64,000 nucleotides of DNA from SZUA-368 sp028533045 (GTDB lineage Bacteria; Spirochaetota; Spirochaetia; DSM-2461): NCBI GenBank assembly GCA_050031985.1, contig JBNAIG010000018.1:1-64000 (forward strand), given 5' to 3'. The stretch's first letter is position 1; the number at the start of each line of letters is the position of its first letter. The position numbers and the translations under genes are program-made. This document shows, in pieces, positions 42,301-50,680 of the stretch. The notes below the pieces were generated by a model, which had not been told where the DNA came from, searched no databases, and worked only from the letters and a program-made list of their open reading frames with translations.

Positions 42301-43140
42301 CTAGGGTTTACCTTTGGATGAGTTATCCGATTCCGTTAATTCTATGTCCGGGTAGAGTTCACTTATGCAGTCAGGGCAGAGCCCATGGGAGAATTGAAGG
42401 TCCGAATAGCGGCTCATATAGGTTTCTACCTGGTTCCAGTACCCCTTGTCATCACGGATTCTTTTACAGTGGGAGCAGATGGGAAGTATTCCCTGAAGTG
42501 TTTTTACCTCATCTAGAGCCTCCTGCATTTTAGTCATGTGAAGGAAATTTTGTCTTCTGACAGATGTGATGTTTTTGTGGAGGGCAAGAAAGATTATATA
42601 GTAGACAATCCCCGGGAGAAAGTAGGAGAAGGGGAGGTGGTTATACAGGTATAATTTCATATATGTGGCCAGAAGAAGGAGCAGAACGTAGGAGGAGAGA
42701 ATCAGGTAATGCTTTTGCGAAAGCCAGAGGAAGGTTGATATTGACATAAGGGAAAAAATGTACAAAGCCAATTCTTGGCCGTAATGGAGGTCCAAATAGG
42801 AGAGAGCCATTGACTCGGTATAAAGGATAAGGAGGAAAAGAAAGATATGCCTATTATTTACGGTATTTCTCGCTCCTTTTATCCTAAAAAAAATATAGAA
42901 CAACAGGTTTGTAATGGTTAGGAGAAAAAAAATAAGGATGTAATAGGGGGTAAATTGATCGGCTATGCCGGTTTTGGGCGAGAAAATATTCTGAAGAATG
43001 AAGGCGGGAGATATGGCAGCAAAGAGCACGTTAACAATACGGCAGGTTTTTGTGTTGAACCGGATTCTTTCTTCTTTAAGAAGGTCTTTATCTTCCGGGT
43101 TTAATTGTTTGACTGCATCTTTTGAAAGTGAGAAGCCCAT
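42301..43140 (-). CDS. 7TM protein with paired-cysteine (HCxxC-type) tail
   Basis: A 279-residue protein: a charged N-terminal stretch, about six to seven transmembrane helices (residues about 35-205), a short coiled coil and a C-terminal tail. The tail reads GILPICSHCKRIRDDKGYW and then SHGLCPDC, two CxxC pairs likely to bind zinc. This tail is usually found at the end of sensor kinases, response regulators and GGDEF proteins; here it is the only output. No enzyme domain follows. The start is uncertain: ATG at 43140 is used, while the frame extends to ATG 43203 without a good ribosome binding site. Confidence 0.65.
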   Translation of the reverse strand: MGFSLSKDAVKQLNPEDKDLLKEERIRFNTKTCRIVNVLFAAISPAFILQNIFSPKTGIADQFTPYYILIFFLLTITNLLFYIFFRIKGARNTVNNRHIFLFLLILYTESMALSYLDLHYGQELALYIFSLMSISTFLWLSQKHYLILSSYVLLLLLATYMKLYLYNHLPFSYFLPGIVYYIIFLALHKNITSVRRQNFLHMTKMQEALDEVKTLQGILPICSHCKRIRDDKGYWNQVETYMSRYSDLQFSHGLCPDCISELYPDIELTESDNSSKGKP

Positions 43141-43246
43141 AAAATGATTATAGTTTCTTTGTAAGTAAATGGCCAATATTTTTTTCTTTCCAATTCCTCC
43201 CATAGGGGTGAACCGGAAAGAGGTAGGGGCAATTTGTTAGTTTTCT

Positions 43247-43930
43247 TTACTTCTTCTTAAAGGCCCAGGAGAACTTCAACGTTCCCTTAACAGGACAAGC
43301 GGCAATGCACTCCATACAGTTAATGCATTGGGCATTTCTTACTGCCGGGCGAGTGGAAATCTCTATCTGGGAGGGGCATTTTATGTCACACTTTTTACAG
43401 GAGACGCATTTTTCTTCATCCCGGGTGATGGTGAAAAGCCGGGCCAGACTGAAAACCCCGTAACGGGCTCCTTCGGGGCAGAAATAACGGCAGAAGGGTC
43501 TGTCTATGAAAAGGGAAAGGCCCAGGAAGGTACCAAGAAGAATCCAGGCCGTTTTGCTTATGTAGCTCATATTCTGGTCTACGATTCCCATGAAAGAGGC
43601 AAAGGGGCTTTGGATCAAAAGAACCAGAGCCAGTCCCAGGAAGGATAGGCCAAAAAGAATATAGCGTAAGAGATTTACCCATTTGGCCACTTTGGCAGGG
43701 AGCCGGAGCCGGGGGAGGCGAAGGAGACGGCCCAGTTTTCCCAGCCACTCCTGGGCAAAGCCGAAGGGGCAGAGCCATCCGCAAAACCAGGCTCCTCCCA
43801 GTAGAGTGGCACTGAGTAGAATAATCATATAGGCCAGGTTTTTGCTCATATAACCTTTGACGAGCAATACTGCGTAGGCGATGGGCGTGAGGGCCCGGAC
43901 TATCCGATACCATGTGAGTTTTTTTAACAT
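43247..43930 (-). CDS. NapH-like membrane Fe-S protein
   Basis: A 227-residue protein with about four membrane helices, two cysteine pairs in loop regions (FCGWLCPFGF and FCRYFCPEGA) and a C-terminal double 4Fe-4S ferredoxin domain (CVSCKKCDIKCP and CINCMECIAACP). NapH/CcoG/MauM-type proteins pass electrons from menaquinol or cytoplasmic donors towards periplasmic reductases. It is the last gene of the tat/flavoprotein operon and is probably the membrane electron entry for the exported flavoprotein. Confidence 0.87.
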   Translation of the reverse strand: MLKKLTWYRIVRALTPIAYAVLLVKGYMSKNLAYMIILLSATLLGGAWFCGWLCPFGFAQEWLGKLGRLLRLPRLRLPAKVAKWVNLLRYILFGLSFLGLALVLLIQSPFASFMGIVDQNMSYISKTAWILLGTFLGLSLFIDRPFCRYFCPEGARYGVFSLARLFTITRDEEKCVSCKKCDIKCPSQIEISTRPAVRNAQCINCMECIAACPVKGTLKFSWAFKKK

Positions 43931-43943
43931 TTTGTGCTCCTGT

Positions 43944-44117
43944 TTAGGCTTTTGTCTCTTCGTCGGCCTGGGCTTTCATATCCCGGGCTTCTTTCATTCC
44001 CTGGTCGAATTCCTGACGGGCCTTACCTATATTTCGAGCAAATTTGGGGAGAGCCGAGGCTCCAAAGAGGAGAACTACTACTCCGCTGATTACCAATACT
44101 TCTGTTGTTCCTATCAT
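43944..44117 (-). CDS. tatA: Twin-arginine translocase subunit TatA
   Basis: A 57-residue protein: MIGTTEVLVISGVVVLLFG forms the short membrane helix, followed by the hinge and amphipathic helix ASALPKFARNIGKARQEFDQ and a charged tail. The FG-(x)n-LP hinge is diagnostic of TatA. It polymerises to let folded proteins cross the membrane. Its ATG directly abuts the stop of the tatB-like gene (TAGATG). Confidence 0.88.
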   Translation of the reverse strand: MIGTTEVLVISGVVVLLFGASALPKFARNIGKARQEFDQGMKEARDMKAQADEETKA

Positions 44118-44333
44118 CTATTTCTCCTTGTCTTCTTTCTCATCCAGTTCGGTGAGATATTTTACTTCATTTTCAAATTGACCGTAAGTCTTTCTTACTC
44201 CGTTAATTTCCCGCATAATCGTGGCGTAGACTTTTCCCAGTTTCCTGACGATTCGGGGCATCTCCTTGGGGTTTATCAAAACCAGGGCGACTATGACAAT
44301 GACGATGATTTCCGAGGTTCCCAGTCCGAACAT
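44118..44333 (-). CDS. tatB: TatB-like translocase subunit
   Basis: A 71-residue protein. MFGLGTSEIIVIVIVALVLI is a TatB/TatA membrane helix with the early Glu, then NPKEMPRIVRKLGKV, the amphipathic helix and a charged tail. It is more TatB-like (NPKEMP hinge, longer helix), acting with TatC to recognise twin-arginine signals. It overlaps tatC by 43 nt, indicating tight coupling. Confidence 0.85.
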   Translation of the reverse strand: MFGLGTSEIIVIVIVALVLINPKEMPRIVRKLGKVYATIMREINGVRKTYGQFENEVKYLTELDEKEDKEK

Positions 44334-45076
44334 TTGTCTTCTCCAAAGCGGAATATTTTCGCAATAATCAGGGTGAGATAGTAAAGCACTGTCATGGGCA
44401 GGGCCAGACCGATTTGGGTTATGAAATCGGGTGGGGTAAGTAGGGCGGCCACAAGGAAAAACAGCACTATCACATATCGTCCGAATTTAAAGAGGGCTTT
44501 CCTCTTGAGTATATTCATCATAAGAAGGATTTCCAGAACGATGGGCAGCTGGAAAACCAAAAGGGTAAGCAGAATGAACTGGAGAATATAAAAAATATTC
44601 CCGCTAAAGTTTAAAAGCATACCCGTGTTATGGGGAATGAACCCCTGTCCCGTTAAAAATACCACCGAAACGGGAATAATGGTGCTGTAGCTATAGAAGA
44701 AGCTGCCCAGTACCAGAAGTAGACTGCAAAGCAGGGTAATCAGGAGAATCTGTTTTTCCTTCTTTACCAGCCCGGGAAGTACAAAGGAGAGGGTGTTAAA
44801 AAGGTGAATGGGGCTGGAGATAATCAGCCCGGCCAGGGCGGAAATCTTGAGCCTTACCAAAAAACCCTCTGCCAGAGTTGTAATATAGAGGATCTCTCCG
44901 TTCTCCGAGGCTGTAAGCCCCTGGAGGGGGACGGAGAGAAACTCTATAATTCTCTCGTAGAAGGGGAGGGCCAGGAAAAATCCCAGCCCCAGGGCTACCG
45001 CCGATATAATCAGGCAGCGGCGCAACTCCTTCAAATGGGAGAAAATGGGCATGTTCGCTTCGGCGGAACTCATCAT
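44291..45076 (-). CDS. tatC: Twin-arginine translocase subunit TatC
   Basis: A 261-residue inner-membrane protein with six helices. The N-terminal FSHLKELRRCLII is the TatC cytoplasmic signature that binds the twin-arginine signal. GSFFYSYSTIIPVSVVFL and DFITQIGLALPMTVLYYL are further family stretches. It starts directly after the stop of the flavoprotein gene. Finding a full tat set directly behind one Tat substrate suggests a dedicated export unit. Confidence 0.93.
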   Translation of the reverse strand: MMSSAEANMPIFSHLKELRRCLIISAVALGLGFFLALPFYERIIEFLSVPLQGLTASENGEILYITTLAEGFLVRLKISALAGLIISSPIHLFNTLSFVLPGLVKKEKQILLITLLCSLLLVLGSFFYSYSTIIPVSVVFLTGQGFIPHNTGMLLNFSGNIFYILQFILLTLLVFQLPIVLEILLMMNILKRKALFKFGRYVIVLFFLVAALLTPPDFITQIGLALPMTVLYYLTLIIAKIFRFGEDKCSDWEPRKSSSLS

Positions 45077-46861
45077 TTAAACGGGCCAGCTCCCAAAGGG
45101 CTGCTTCTCAAACTGCATTTCCCCGTTCTCGTCCCGGTAAATATTGAGCCAGGCTTCCCAATTGTCGTAGTCTACTTCCGGGTAGTCCAGACGGTAGTGG
45201 GAACAGCGGCTTTCGGTCCGTGTCAGGGAGGCTTTGAGTTTCATCTCCGCATTTACGATCATATGGGCCGTTTCGTGGGCCAGTCTAAGTTCGTGAAGGT
45301 TCGCCGCCTTAAGCATGGGAGTGTGATGGTCCCGCAGCTCTTCCACATAGGCCAAAGCTGCTTTTAAGAGGCTCTCTTTTTTGATGTAGAGAACAAAGTT
45401 GGGAATGATCACGCTCTGGAGTGTCTGGGTTACCCAGGCGGGGCTGTAGCCCGAATCCTGATTGAGGGGGGCCAGTATCTCCTCTTTTATCTCTTTTATC
45501 CGACCGTTGCTGATGTTCTTTTGTGAGACCTTTTTACAGTAGGCTGCCGCCGCTTCCGAGGCTATGGCCCCCTGTACGGCTGAACCGGTGAGGGAAGAGC
45601 CTACCTGGGTATAAATGGTTCCCGCCATATAGGAACCCAGGGCATCTCCCGCAGCATAAAGGCCGGGAATGGTGGATTCGCAGTTTTCATTAATCGGTAC
45701 AATCCCTTCGGACTTGTGAATCGCCAGTCCCGCAGAGGCTCCGCCGGAGGAGTTGGCGTTCATGCCGGGCCCGCCCCCTTCTCCGCCGTCTTTTCCTCCC
45801 GGGGGAGGTCCCTGTCTGTTATCATCGCCTCCGGGGGGAGGTCCTTGTCTATTATCGTCACCGCCGGGAGGAGGTCCCATGGGACCGTCATCGCCGCCTT
45901 TCATGGCGGGCATACCAAAGCCTTCCGGTACATAGGGTCCCCCTTCGGCCATTTCTCCGCCGGGCCCCATCTGTACGGGAGGTCCGTTCACATAGGCGGT
46001 GTAGTTCATATCCACACCCAGGTCGTGATGGATTTCCATACCCGTGGTGGAGGGCTTCATGGCAAACATGCCGTGCCAGCCGTTGTAGCAGTCGGCGGGA
46101 TTTTCCATAGAGCCCGAATGGCCGTCGTTCCACTCTTTTCCCGTAATTTTGGCGCCGATTTTATAGGCCATAACAGAACCGTCATGGGTTAGGTCGCAGA
46201 TGGGGAATCCGTTGGGCTTGAAGCCCCCCGCTCCGGTACAGAGAACAACAGATTTTGCCTTGAAAATATGAATCTTCTCGTCGTCATAGCTAAATCCGGC
46301 AGCACCTGCGATTCTTCCGTCCTCTTTTATAAGGTGAGTTATCATAACCCGCTCTACCACGGGAATATCTCTTTCGTATATGGGTGTGGCGAAGGAGTCG
46401 TAGCAGAGGGCCGAGTCAAAGAACCCCCACTCTCTCAGTTCGTCCACCCGGGCTTTGGAGTTTTCCACCATCTGTTTGGTAAAGACTCTGTTATTGGTAT
46501 TGATTGCCGAGGCGGCGATCTGGTCCAGGTATTCATCCAGGTCCATTCGGGCCGATTTGGGGTCGTAACTGAACATTCCCTTGGCAAAAGGAGTTTGTCC
46601 GGAAGTCCCCAGGCGGCCTTTCACCACCATGGTGACCTTGGCTCCCGCATCGTGGCCCTTCACTGCTGCGAAAAGTCCCGCCATGCCTCCGCCGATTACC
46701 AGGATATCAGTCTCCTGTTCTTTAACCTTCATGTTGGCCGGGTCGATCTCCCGCTCGTTTTTAGGCAGGTCGAACTTTACACCTGAAGCGGCCAATGCCG
46801 CCGCACCAATGACTCCGCCGGAGAGTCCCAGAAATTGACGGCGTGATATATTTGTTCCCAT
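45077..46861 (-). CDS. Tat-exported FAD-dependent reductase (FrdA/AprA-like)
   Basis: A 594-residue flavoprotein. The twin-arginine signal NISRRQFLGLSGGVIGAAAL begins near residue 4. The FAD site is DILVIGGGMAGLFAAVKG (about 52-69), with later TIPGLYAAGDALGSYMAG. The C-terminal helical domain has SRCSHYRLDYPEVDYDNW, as in fumarate reductase and adenylylsulfate reductase alpha chains. A low-complexity insert rich in Gly, Pro and Asp (about residues 300-370) interrupts the substrate region, with two 11-residue repeats of GGDDNRQGPPP. It should reduce a small organic or inorganic acceptor in the periplasm; the substrate is unknown. It is encoded with its ferredoxin, tat genes and NapH-like protein. 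Confidence 0.88.
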   Translation of the reverse strand: MGTNISRRQFLGLSGGVIGAAALAASGVKFDLPKNEREIDPANMKVKEQETDILVIGGGMAGLFAAVKGHDAGAKVTMVVKGRLGTSGQTPFAKGMFSYDPKSARMDLDEYLDQIAASAINTNNRVFTKQMVENSKARVDELREWGFFDSALCYDSFATPIYERDIPVVERVMITHLIKEDGRIAGAAGFSYDDEKIHIFKAKSVVLCTGAGGFKPNGFPICDLTHDGSVMAYKIGAKITGKEWNDGHSGSMENPADCYNGWHGMFAMKPSTTGMEIHHDLGVDMNYTAYVNGPPVQMGPGGEMAEGGPYVPEGFGMPAMKGGDDGPMGPPPGGDDNRQGPPPGGDDNRQGPPPGGKDGGEGGGPGMNANSSGGASAGLAIHKSEGIVPINENCESTIPGLYAAGDALGSYMAGTIYTQVGSSLTGSAVQGAIASEAAAAYCKKVSQKNISNGRIKEIKEEILAPLNQDSGYSPAWVTQTLQSVIIPNFVLYIKKESLLKAALAYVEELRDHHTPMLKAANLHELRLAHETAHMIVNAEMKLKASLTRTESRCSHYRLDYPEVDYDNWEAWLNIYRDENGEMQFEKQPFGSWPV

Positions 46862-46873
46862 TCTAATCTCCTC

Positions 46874-47086
46874 CTAGCCCCAGGATACCACTACGGGTAT
46901 CGATTTATCCGGTGAAATGGTAATAGCGTCCACCGGGCAGTAGAGCCGGCAGAGGTGACAGATTTGACAGTCCTCGGGGTAGGCGATGTAGGCCTTACCG
47001 TTAGGCTTGAGTTGTATCACATCGGTGGGGCAGGTTAGTTTACAGGTCCCGCAGCCAATGCAGCCGTAAATACTTTTAATAGCCAT
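46874..47086 (-). CDS. Small two-cluster 4Fe-4S ferredoxin
   Basis: A 70-residue protein with two CxxCxxCxxxCP-type sites: CIGCGTCKLTCPTD and CQICHLCRLYCPVD. It is like the beta subunits that sit on AprA/FrdA-type flavoproteins. It has no export signal, so it either stays in the cytoplasm or crosses with the flavoprotein as a hitchhiker through Tat. It is first in the operon, 12 bp before the flavoprotein gene. Confidence 0.9.
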   Translation of the reverse strand: MAIKSIYGCIGCGTCKLTCPTDVIQLKPNGKAYIAYPEDCQICHLCRLYCPVDAITISPDKSIPVVVSWG

Positions 47087-47108
47087 AGAAGCTCCTTCTT
47101 ATACCACA

Positions 47109-47136
47109 AGTATAGTTGAAAGAGGGGATATGTGAA
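47109..47136 (-). promoter_or_regulatory. Promoter of the ferredoxin-flavoprotein-tat operon
   Basis: TTCACA, 16 bases, TATACT on the minus strand, about 23 bp before the ferredoxin start, followed by the ribosome binding site AAGGAGC. A further TTGACA lies about 20 bp upstream without a matching -10 box. Confidence 0.5.
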
Positions 47137-47238
47137 CAAGCAGAAGTGAATATTATGTCAACTTAAGGTTGTCCATTCCGTCTTTCCTCCGTCAGGATGC
47201 CCCCATTATGCCTATTCGGAAAATCTATTCGTCTTAAT

Positions 47239-48348
47239 TTATAAAGTTGAACGAATTTCCCGGGAAATTTGGGAGGGGGTTTTGTTAAATTCTTTTTTGA
47301 CCGCCCCATTAAATGTTGCCTTTGAGTTAAACCCGCATTCATGGGCTATGGCAAGAAAGGTAAAATCGGGGAAACGGTTTTCCTTTAGGCACGCTTTGAA
47401 TTCCCGTGCCCTGTATCCATTGATGAAATGAAAGAAATTTTCTCCTGTTTCGTTGTTTATCAGTCGGGAGAGATCATTTCTTCCTATACCCGTTTCATCG
47501 GAGAGCTTCTGCAGGGAGAGGTTATTGTCCAAATAGATGCGGCTGTTGTTCATAAAACGGTCGAGCTCGTTGAATTTTCCGCCGCCGGAGCTTTTTACTT
47601 TTTTCAAGTCCGAAGGGGTGGGGGCTTTTGTCATCAGAAGCTCCGGTTTTTGCCTTTCCTGAAACTGGGCCAAAAGAGTAAAAAGGAAAAGAAAAATCAA
47701 TACGGCCAGGGCGTGTAGTATATCAATAAATTCCGGGTCACCCAGGAATCTCTGCACCCGGGGAGGGCGGGAAGGGGCCAGATGGAAGAAAATCGTTACC
47801 GTCAGAGCCACCGTTACAGTGATTAGCATGAGAGCTGCTGCCATATAGCTCAGCCATCTGATCTCTTTGAATGTATCTCTGTAGGAAAGCTGGTTCTTTA
47901 ACCTTTGGCCGTAACGGGAGAGGGAGATAAAAATCAACGTACTATAGCTCAAAAGAGAAAGCAGATTTGTCTGCCCGTAAATCTTGGGAAGCCCCGGGAG
48001 CTGTATTTGTCTGCCGATGGTGAATTGAAACAGTATCCACCAGATGAGAAAGGGAAGGAGGTGGAGCCCGTCTTTTATCTGCCCCTTCCGTCCCATACAG
48101 GCTCGGGCATATAAGTAAAGAGTTGGCCCCAGCAGTAACACCCAGTGCCTTGTGGGAAGTTTTTCCAGGAACAGGCTTTGTTCTTCACCTACATGATTTT
48201 GAATGAGAGAAGGGATTTGGGAGAGGGCCAGGATGATTATTATGGCCATAAGATACTTCCGTGACAGGGTTTTCCGATTCATAGAAAGGACCTGGAGTAA
48301 GGAATAAAGCGATAGGGTGACAATTGAGGTGACAAGGGCGCCGTGCAT
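47239..48348 (-). CDS. Membrane-bound AraC-type regulator
   Basis: A 369-residue protein. The first 230 residues form about seven helices; the last 100 carry an AraC helix-turn-helix pair: LSLQKLSDETGIGRNDLSRLI, then FLAIAHECGFNSKATFNGAVKK. The membrane part should sense a signal and the tail should bind DNA while tethered. It lies 8 bp after an aldehyde dehydrogenase gene and may control that small operon. Confidence 0.88.
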   Translation of the reverse strand: MHGALVTSIVTLSLYSLLQVLSMNRKTLSRKYLMAIIIILALSQIPSLIQNHVGEEQSLFLEKLPTRHWVLLLGPTLYLYARACMGRKGQIKDGLHLLPFLIWWILFQFTIGRQIQLPGLPKIYGQTNLLSLLSYSTLIFISLSRYGQRLKNQLSYRDTFKEIRWLSYMAAALMLITVTVALTVTIFFHLAPSRPPRVQRFLGDPEFIDILHALAVLIFLFLFTLLAQFQERQKPELLMTKAPTPSDLKKVKSSGGGKFNELDRFMNNSRIYLDNNLSLQKLSDETGIGRNDLSRLINNETGENFFHFINGYRAREFKACLKENRFPDFTFLAIAHECGFNSKATFNGAVKKEFNKTPSQISREIRSTL

Positions 48349-48356
48349 ATAGGTCT

Positions 48357-49736
48357 CTATCCCATGACCTTCTTAAGAATCTTAAGCTGATTGGGGTAGC
48401 GGTGATATCTAAAAGGTGTATCTATGAGGGCTGATTTCTTTAAGAGAGCCCTTTCGTGGGAGAAGGTCTGAAAGCTTTTCTTCCCGTGATAACTGCCCAT
48501 TCCGCTCTGTCCTATGCCTCCGAAGGGGAGATTGGCGTTGGCCAGGTGGACCACCACATCGTTGATACAGCCGCCCCCAAAGGAGAGGTTTGACAGAAGC
48601 TCTGTCTGGAAGCTCTTGCTTTCGCTAAAGAGATAAAGCGCCAGAGGGGTGGGATGGCGGTGAACAATTTCTTCCGCCTCTTCCCGCGTCTTATAGGTCA
48701 TAATCGGGAGAAGGGGGCCAAAAATCTCCCCGGCCATGATGGGCTCGTCTCCTTGAACAGGGTAGAGGAGGGTGGGGGATATCTTTTGCTCTTCCACCTG
48801 TCTCTCACCACCGGCGTAAATCTTTGATTGGGAAAGAAGCTCCGATAGGCGGTCAAAGTGGCGCTGGTTTATGATCTTGGGATAGTCTGCGTAATGTTCG
48901 GCTTTTTCCGTGTAGAACAGGGCCATATTTCTTTTAAGGGCTTCCAGTAGTTCTTCCACAATGCTTTCGTGGGCCACCACATAGTCCGGGGCCACGCAGG
49001 TTTGTCCCGCATTGAGAAATTTTCCCCAGGCAATCCGCCGGGCCGCCGTCTCTATACGGGCTGTTTCATCCACTATGCAGGGGCTTTTTCCTCCCAGCTC
49101 CAGACACACCGGGGTTAAGTGGGCGGCGGCCTTTTCCATGATAATTTTTCCCACTCCCGTGCTGCCCGTAAAGAAGATAAAGTCAAACTTCTCTTCCAAA
49201 AGGGTCCGGCTCACCTCTACATCACCGTCAAAAAGGGCTACCAACTCCGGGGGAAAGCAGCTTTCCACAATCTCCTTCATAACCTGTGTTGTGGCCGGTG
49301 AGTCTTCGGAAGGTTTGATGATAACCGTATTTCCCGCAGCGACGGCACCCACAAGGGGGGCAAAGGTGAGCTGGAAGGGATAGTTCCAGGGGGAGATGAG
49401 GAGAACCCCGCCGTAGGGGTGGTATTCTATGCGGCTGGCCGAAGGGAAGTGGGCCAGAGGCGTTTTTACCCTTTTTGTCCGGGACAGCTTATAGGTGTTT
49501 TTAATAAAATAACGGATTTCTTCCCGAACCAGAGAGATTTCCGTCATATAGGCCTCTCCGTCGGACTTGCCCAAATCGGCCTGGAGAGCCTTCATTATAT
49601 CCTTTTCTCTGAGACTGATTTCCCGAAGAAACCCCTTGAGGTACATAACCCGGGTTTTCAAATTTCGTGTATGGCCCTCTTTAAAAAAGGTTCGCTGGTC
49701 TTCTATTACTTGCATGATTTTTGCTGGGTCTGTCAT
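48357..49736 (-). CDS. Aldehyde dehydrogenase family protein
   Basis: A 459-residue NAD(P)-dependent aldehyde dehydrogenase of the short class-3/coniferyl type. Visible: ISPWNYPFQL, TGSTGVGKIIMEKAA, the general base in LELGGKSPCIV, the nucleophile in NAGQTCVAPDYV, and the closing LPFGGIGQSGMGSYHG. It oxidises medium-chain or aromatic aldehydes. The C-terminal hydrophobic extension of membrane-bound relatives is missing. It is co-transcribed with the small membrane protein upstream (11 bp apart) and the regulator downstream. Confidence 0.93.
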   Translation of the reverse strand: MTDPAKIMQVIEDQRTFFKEGHTRNLKTRVMYLKGFLREISLREKDIMKALQADLGKSDGEAYMTEISLVREEIRYFIKNTYKLSRTKRVKTPLAHFPSASRIEYHPYGGVLLISPWNYPFQLTFAPLVGAVAAGNTVIIKPSEDSPATTQVMKEIVESCFPPELVALFDGDVEVSRTLLEEKFDFIFFTGSTGVGKIIMEKAAAHLTPVCLELGGKSPCIVDETARIETAARRIAWGKFLNAGQTCVAPDYVVAHESIVEELLEALKRNMALFYTEKAEHYADYPKIINQRHFDRLSELLSQSKIYAGGERQVEEQKISPTLLYPVQGDEPIMAGEIFGPLLPIMTYKTREEAEEIVHRHPTPLALYLFSESKSFQTELLSNLSFGGGCINDVVVHLANANLPFGGIGQSGMGSYHGKKSFQTFSHERALLKKSALIDTPFRYHRYPNQLKILKKVMG

Positions 49737-49747
49737 TTTTTCCTCTC

Positions 49748-50284
49748 TTACTGGAGCCAGGCTTCCAGGCTTTCCTCTGTTATGCCGTATTGGGCGGCCA
49801 ATGCGCCCAGGGCTTTTTGATCTTCTTCGCTTAAGGTGAATTCTCCCGTGATGGCAAAGTCCTCCATGGCCCGGTCTATAATCTCCTTCCCCTCCTCAAA
49901 GTCCCGGGGGGCTATTTCTAACTCCTCCCGAATCTCCTCAAAGGTACTCTCGGGCAGGGAAGTGTAAATATGGTGGGCCTGTTGGACCAACTCTTCCTGT
50001 GACGTTCCTGCCAGGGTCGCTTTTCGCAGTTCTTTTACCTCTGCGGAGACACCGGATTTCTGGACAATATTGTAGACATTGACTGCCTTTTCCAGAGTTT
50101 CCTTCTTCTCTTCGGAGTAACCGATCCTTGTAGCGGCATAGGAAACAGCTGCTTGGGGAACAGGGGCTTTGCCGTTAAATAGGGCCACAACGTAGATGAC
50201 CGCAGCCACAATCAAGGCCAGGATGGTAAGTAACACTATTTTGATAATCTTTCCTGCGAGGGAGGATTTGTTATTCTCTGACAT
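49748..50284 (-). CDS. Small membrane-anchored helical protein
   Basis: A 178-residue protein with a single N-terminal membrane helix (about residues 11-32) and an otherwise helical, acidic soluble domain with repeated E/K-rich segments. I do not recognise it. AAGGAG precedes the ATG. It heads a three-gene operon with aldehyde dehydrogenase and a membrane regulator. It diverges from hsp20 across a 441-bp regulatory region, so it may belong to a stress response. Confidence 0.65.
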   Translation of the reverse strand: MSENNKSSLAGKIIKIVLLTILALIVAAVIYVVALFNGKAPVPQAAVSYAATRIGYSEEKKETLEKAVNVYNIVQKSGVSAEVKELRKATLAGTSQEELVQQAHHIYTSLPESTFEEIREELEIAPRDFEEGKEIIDRAMEDFAITGEFTLSEEDQKALGALAAQYGITEESLEAWLQ

Positions 50285-50403
50285 AGGGGTGTACTCCTTT
50301 CCTGAATCTTACTGTCTTTCCCGGTAGGTGGCAATGAAAATCGTCCAAAAGGTGGTTCCCTTTGACAGGGAGGATCGGAGTTCACCTTTTGCGTGGGTTA
50401 AAA

Positions 50404-50419
50404 TGACACTAGTGTGTCA
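50404..50419. promoter_or_regulatory. Upstream activator-like palindrome 1
   Basis: TGACACTAGTGTGTCA: arms TGACAC and GTGTCA. It lies about 180 bp upstream of the sigma-54 -24 box, a usual distance for enhancer-binding activators. Confidence 0.55.
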
Positions 50420-50462
50420 AAATACCTTTTCAGAAGGCTGATTATCTTGTTGTGTAGCTTAA

Positions 50463-50478
50463 TGACTCACTTGGGTCA
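50463..50478. promoter_or_regulatory. Upstream activator-like palindrome 2
   Basis: TGACTCACTTGGGTCA: the same TGAC-N8-GTCA layout as site 1, with centres 59 bp apart, about 120 bp upstream of the -24 box. Two matching sites suggest a cooperative, looping activator. Confidence 0.5.
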
Positions 50479-50586
50479 AAAAATCAGACTTTAATTGCCT
50501 TTGTAGGATGTGGGAAAATTAATAAAGAAATGGAAAAATTTTTAAATCCTTTTAATATAGGTAGATAAGGGTTTCTAATGTCAACT

Positions 50587-50602
50587 TGGCACAGCTTATG
50601 CA
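50587..50602 (+). promoter_or_regulatory. Sigma-54 (RpoN) promoter of hsp20
   Basis: TGGCAC-A-GCTT-ATGCA. The full TGGCAC -24 element, the GC of the -12 element and the exact 12-bp GG-to-GC spacing are present. Only one T of the -12 consensus TTGC is replaced. Expected transcription start is near 50612. Confidence 0.75.
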
Positions 50603-50620
50603 TTATAAGTCGGTGTAAGA

Positions 50621-50680
50621 GGCGCTTGTAAAAGAGCCGCCTGGGAAGGGTTCCTTTCCCAAGGCTTTTCTGCAAGCCCC
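50621..50680 (+). promoter_or_regulatory. hsp20 leader hairpin
   Basis: Nested pairing in the untranslated leader: GCTTG with CAAGC outside, AAAAG with CTTTT, then CCTGGGAA with TTCCCAAGG. A smaller hairpin GTGCC-AAAG-GGCAC (50699-50712) lies just before the GGAGG ribosome binding site. It could stabilise the mRNA or act as a thermosensor. Confidence 0.4.

Noticed and set aside
45716..46192. A plus-strand frame opposite the Pro/Gly-rich part of the flavoprotein.
   Set aside because: Repetitive composition on the sense strand creates an open antisense frame; no start signal.
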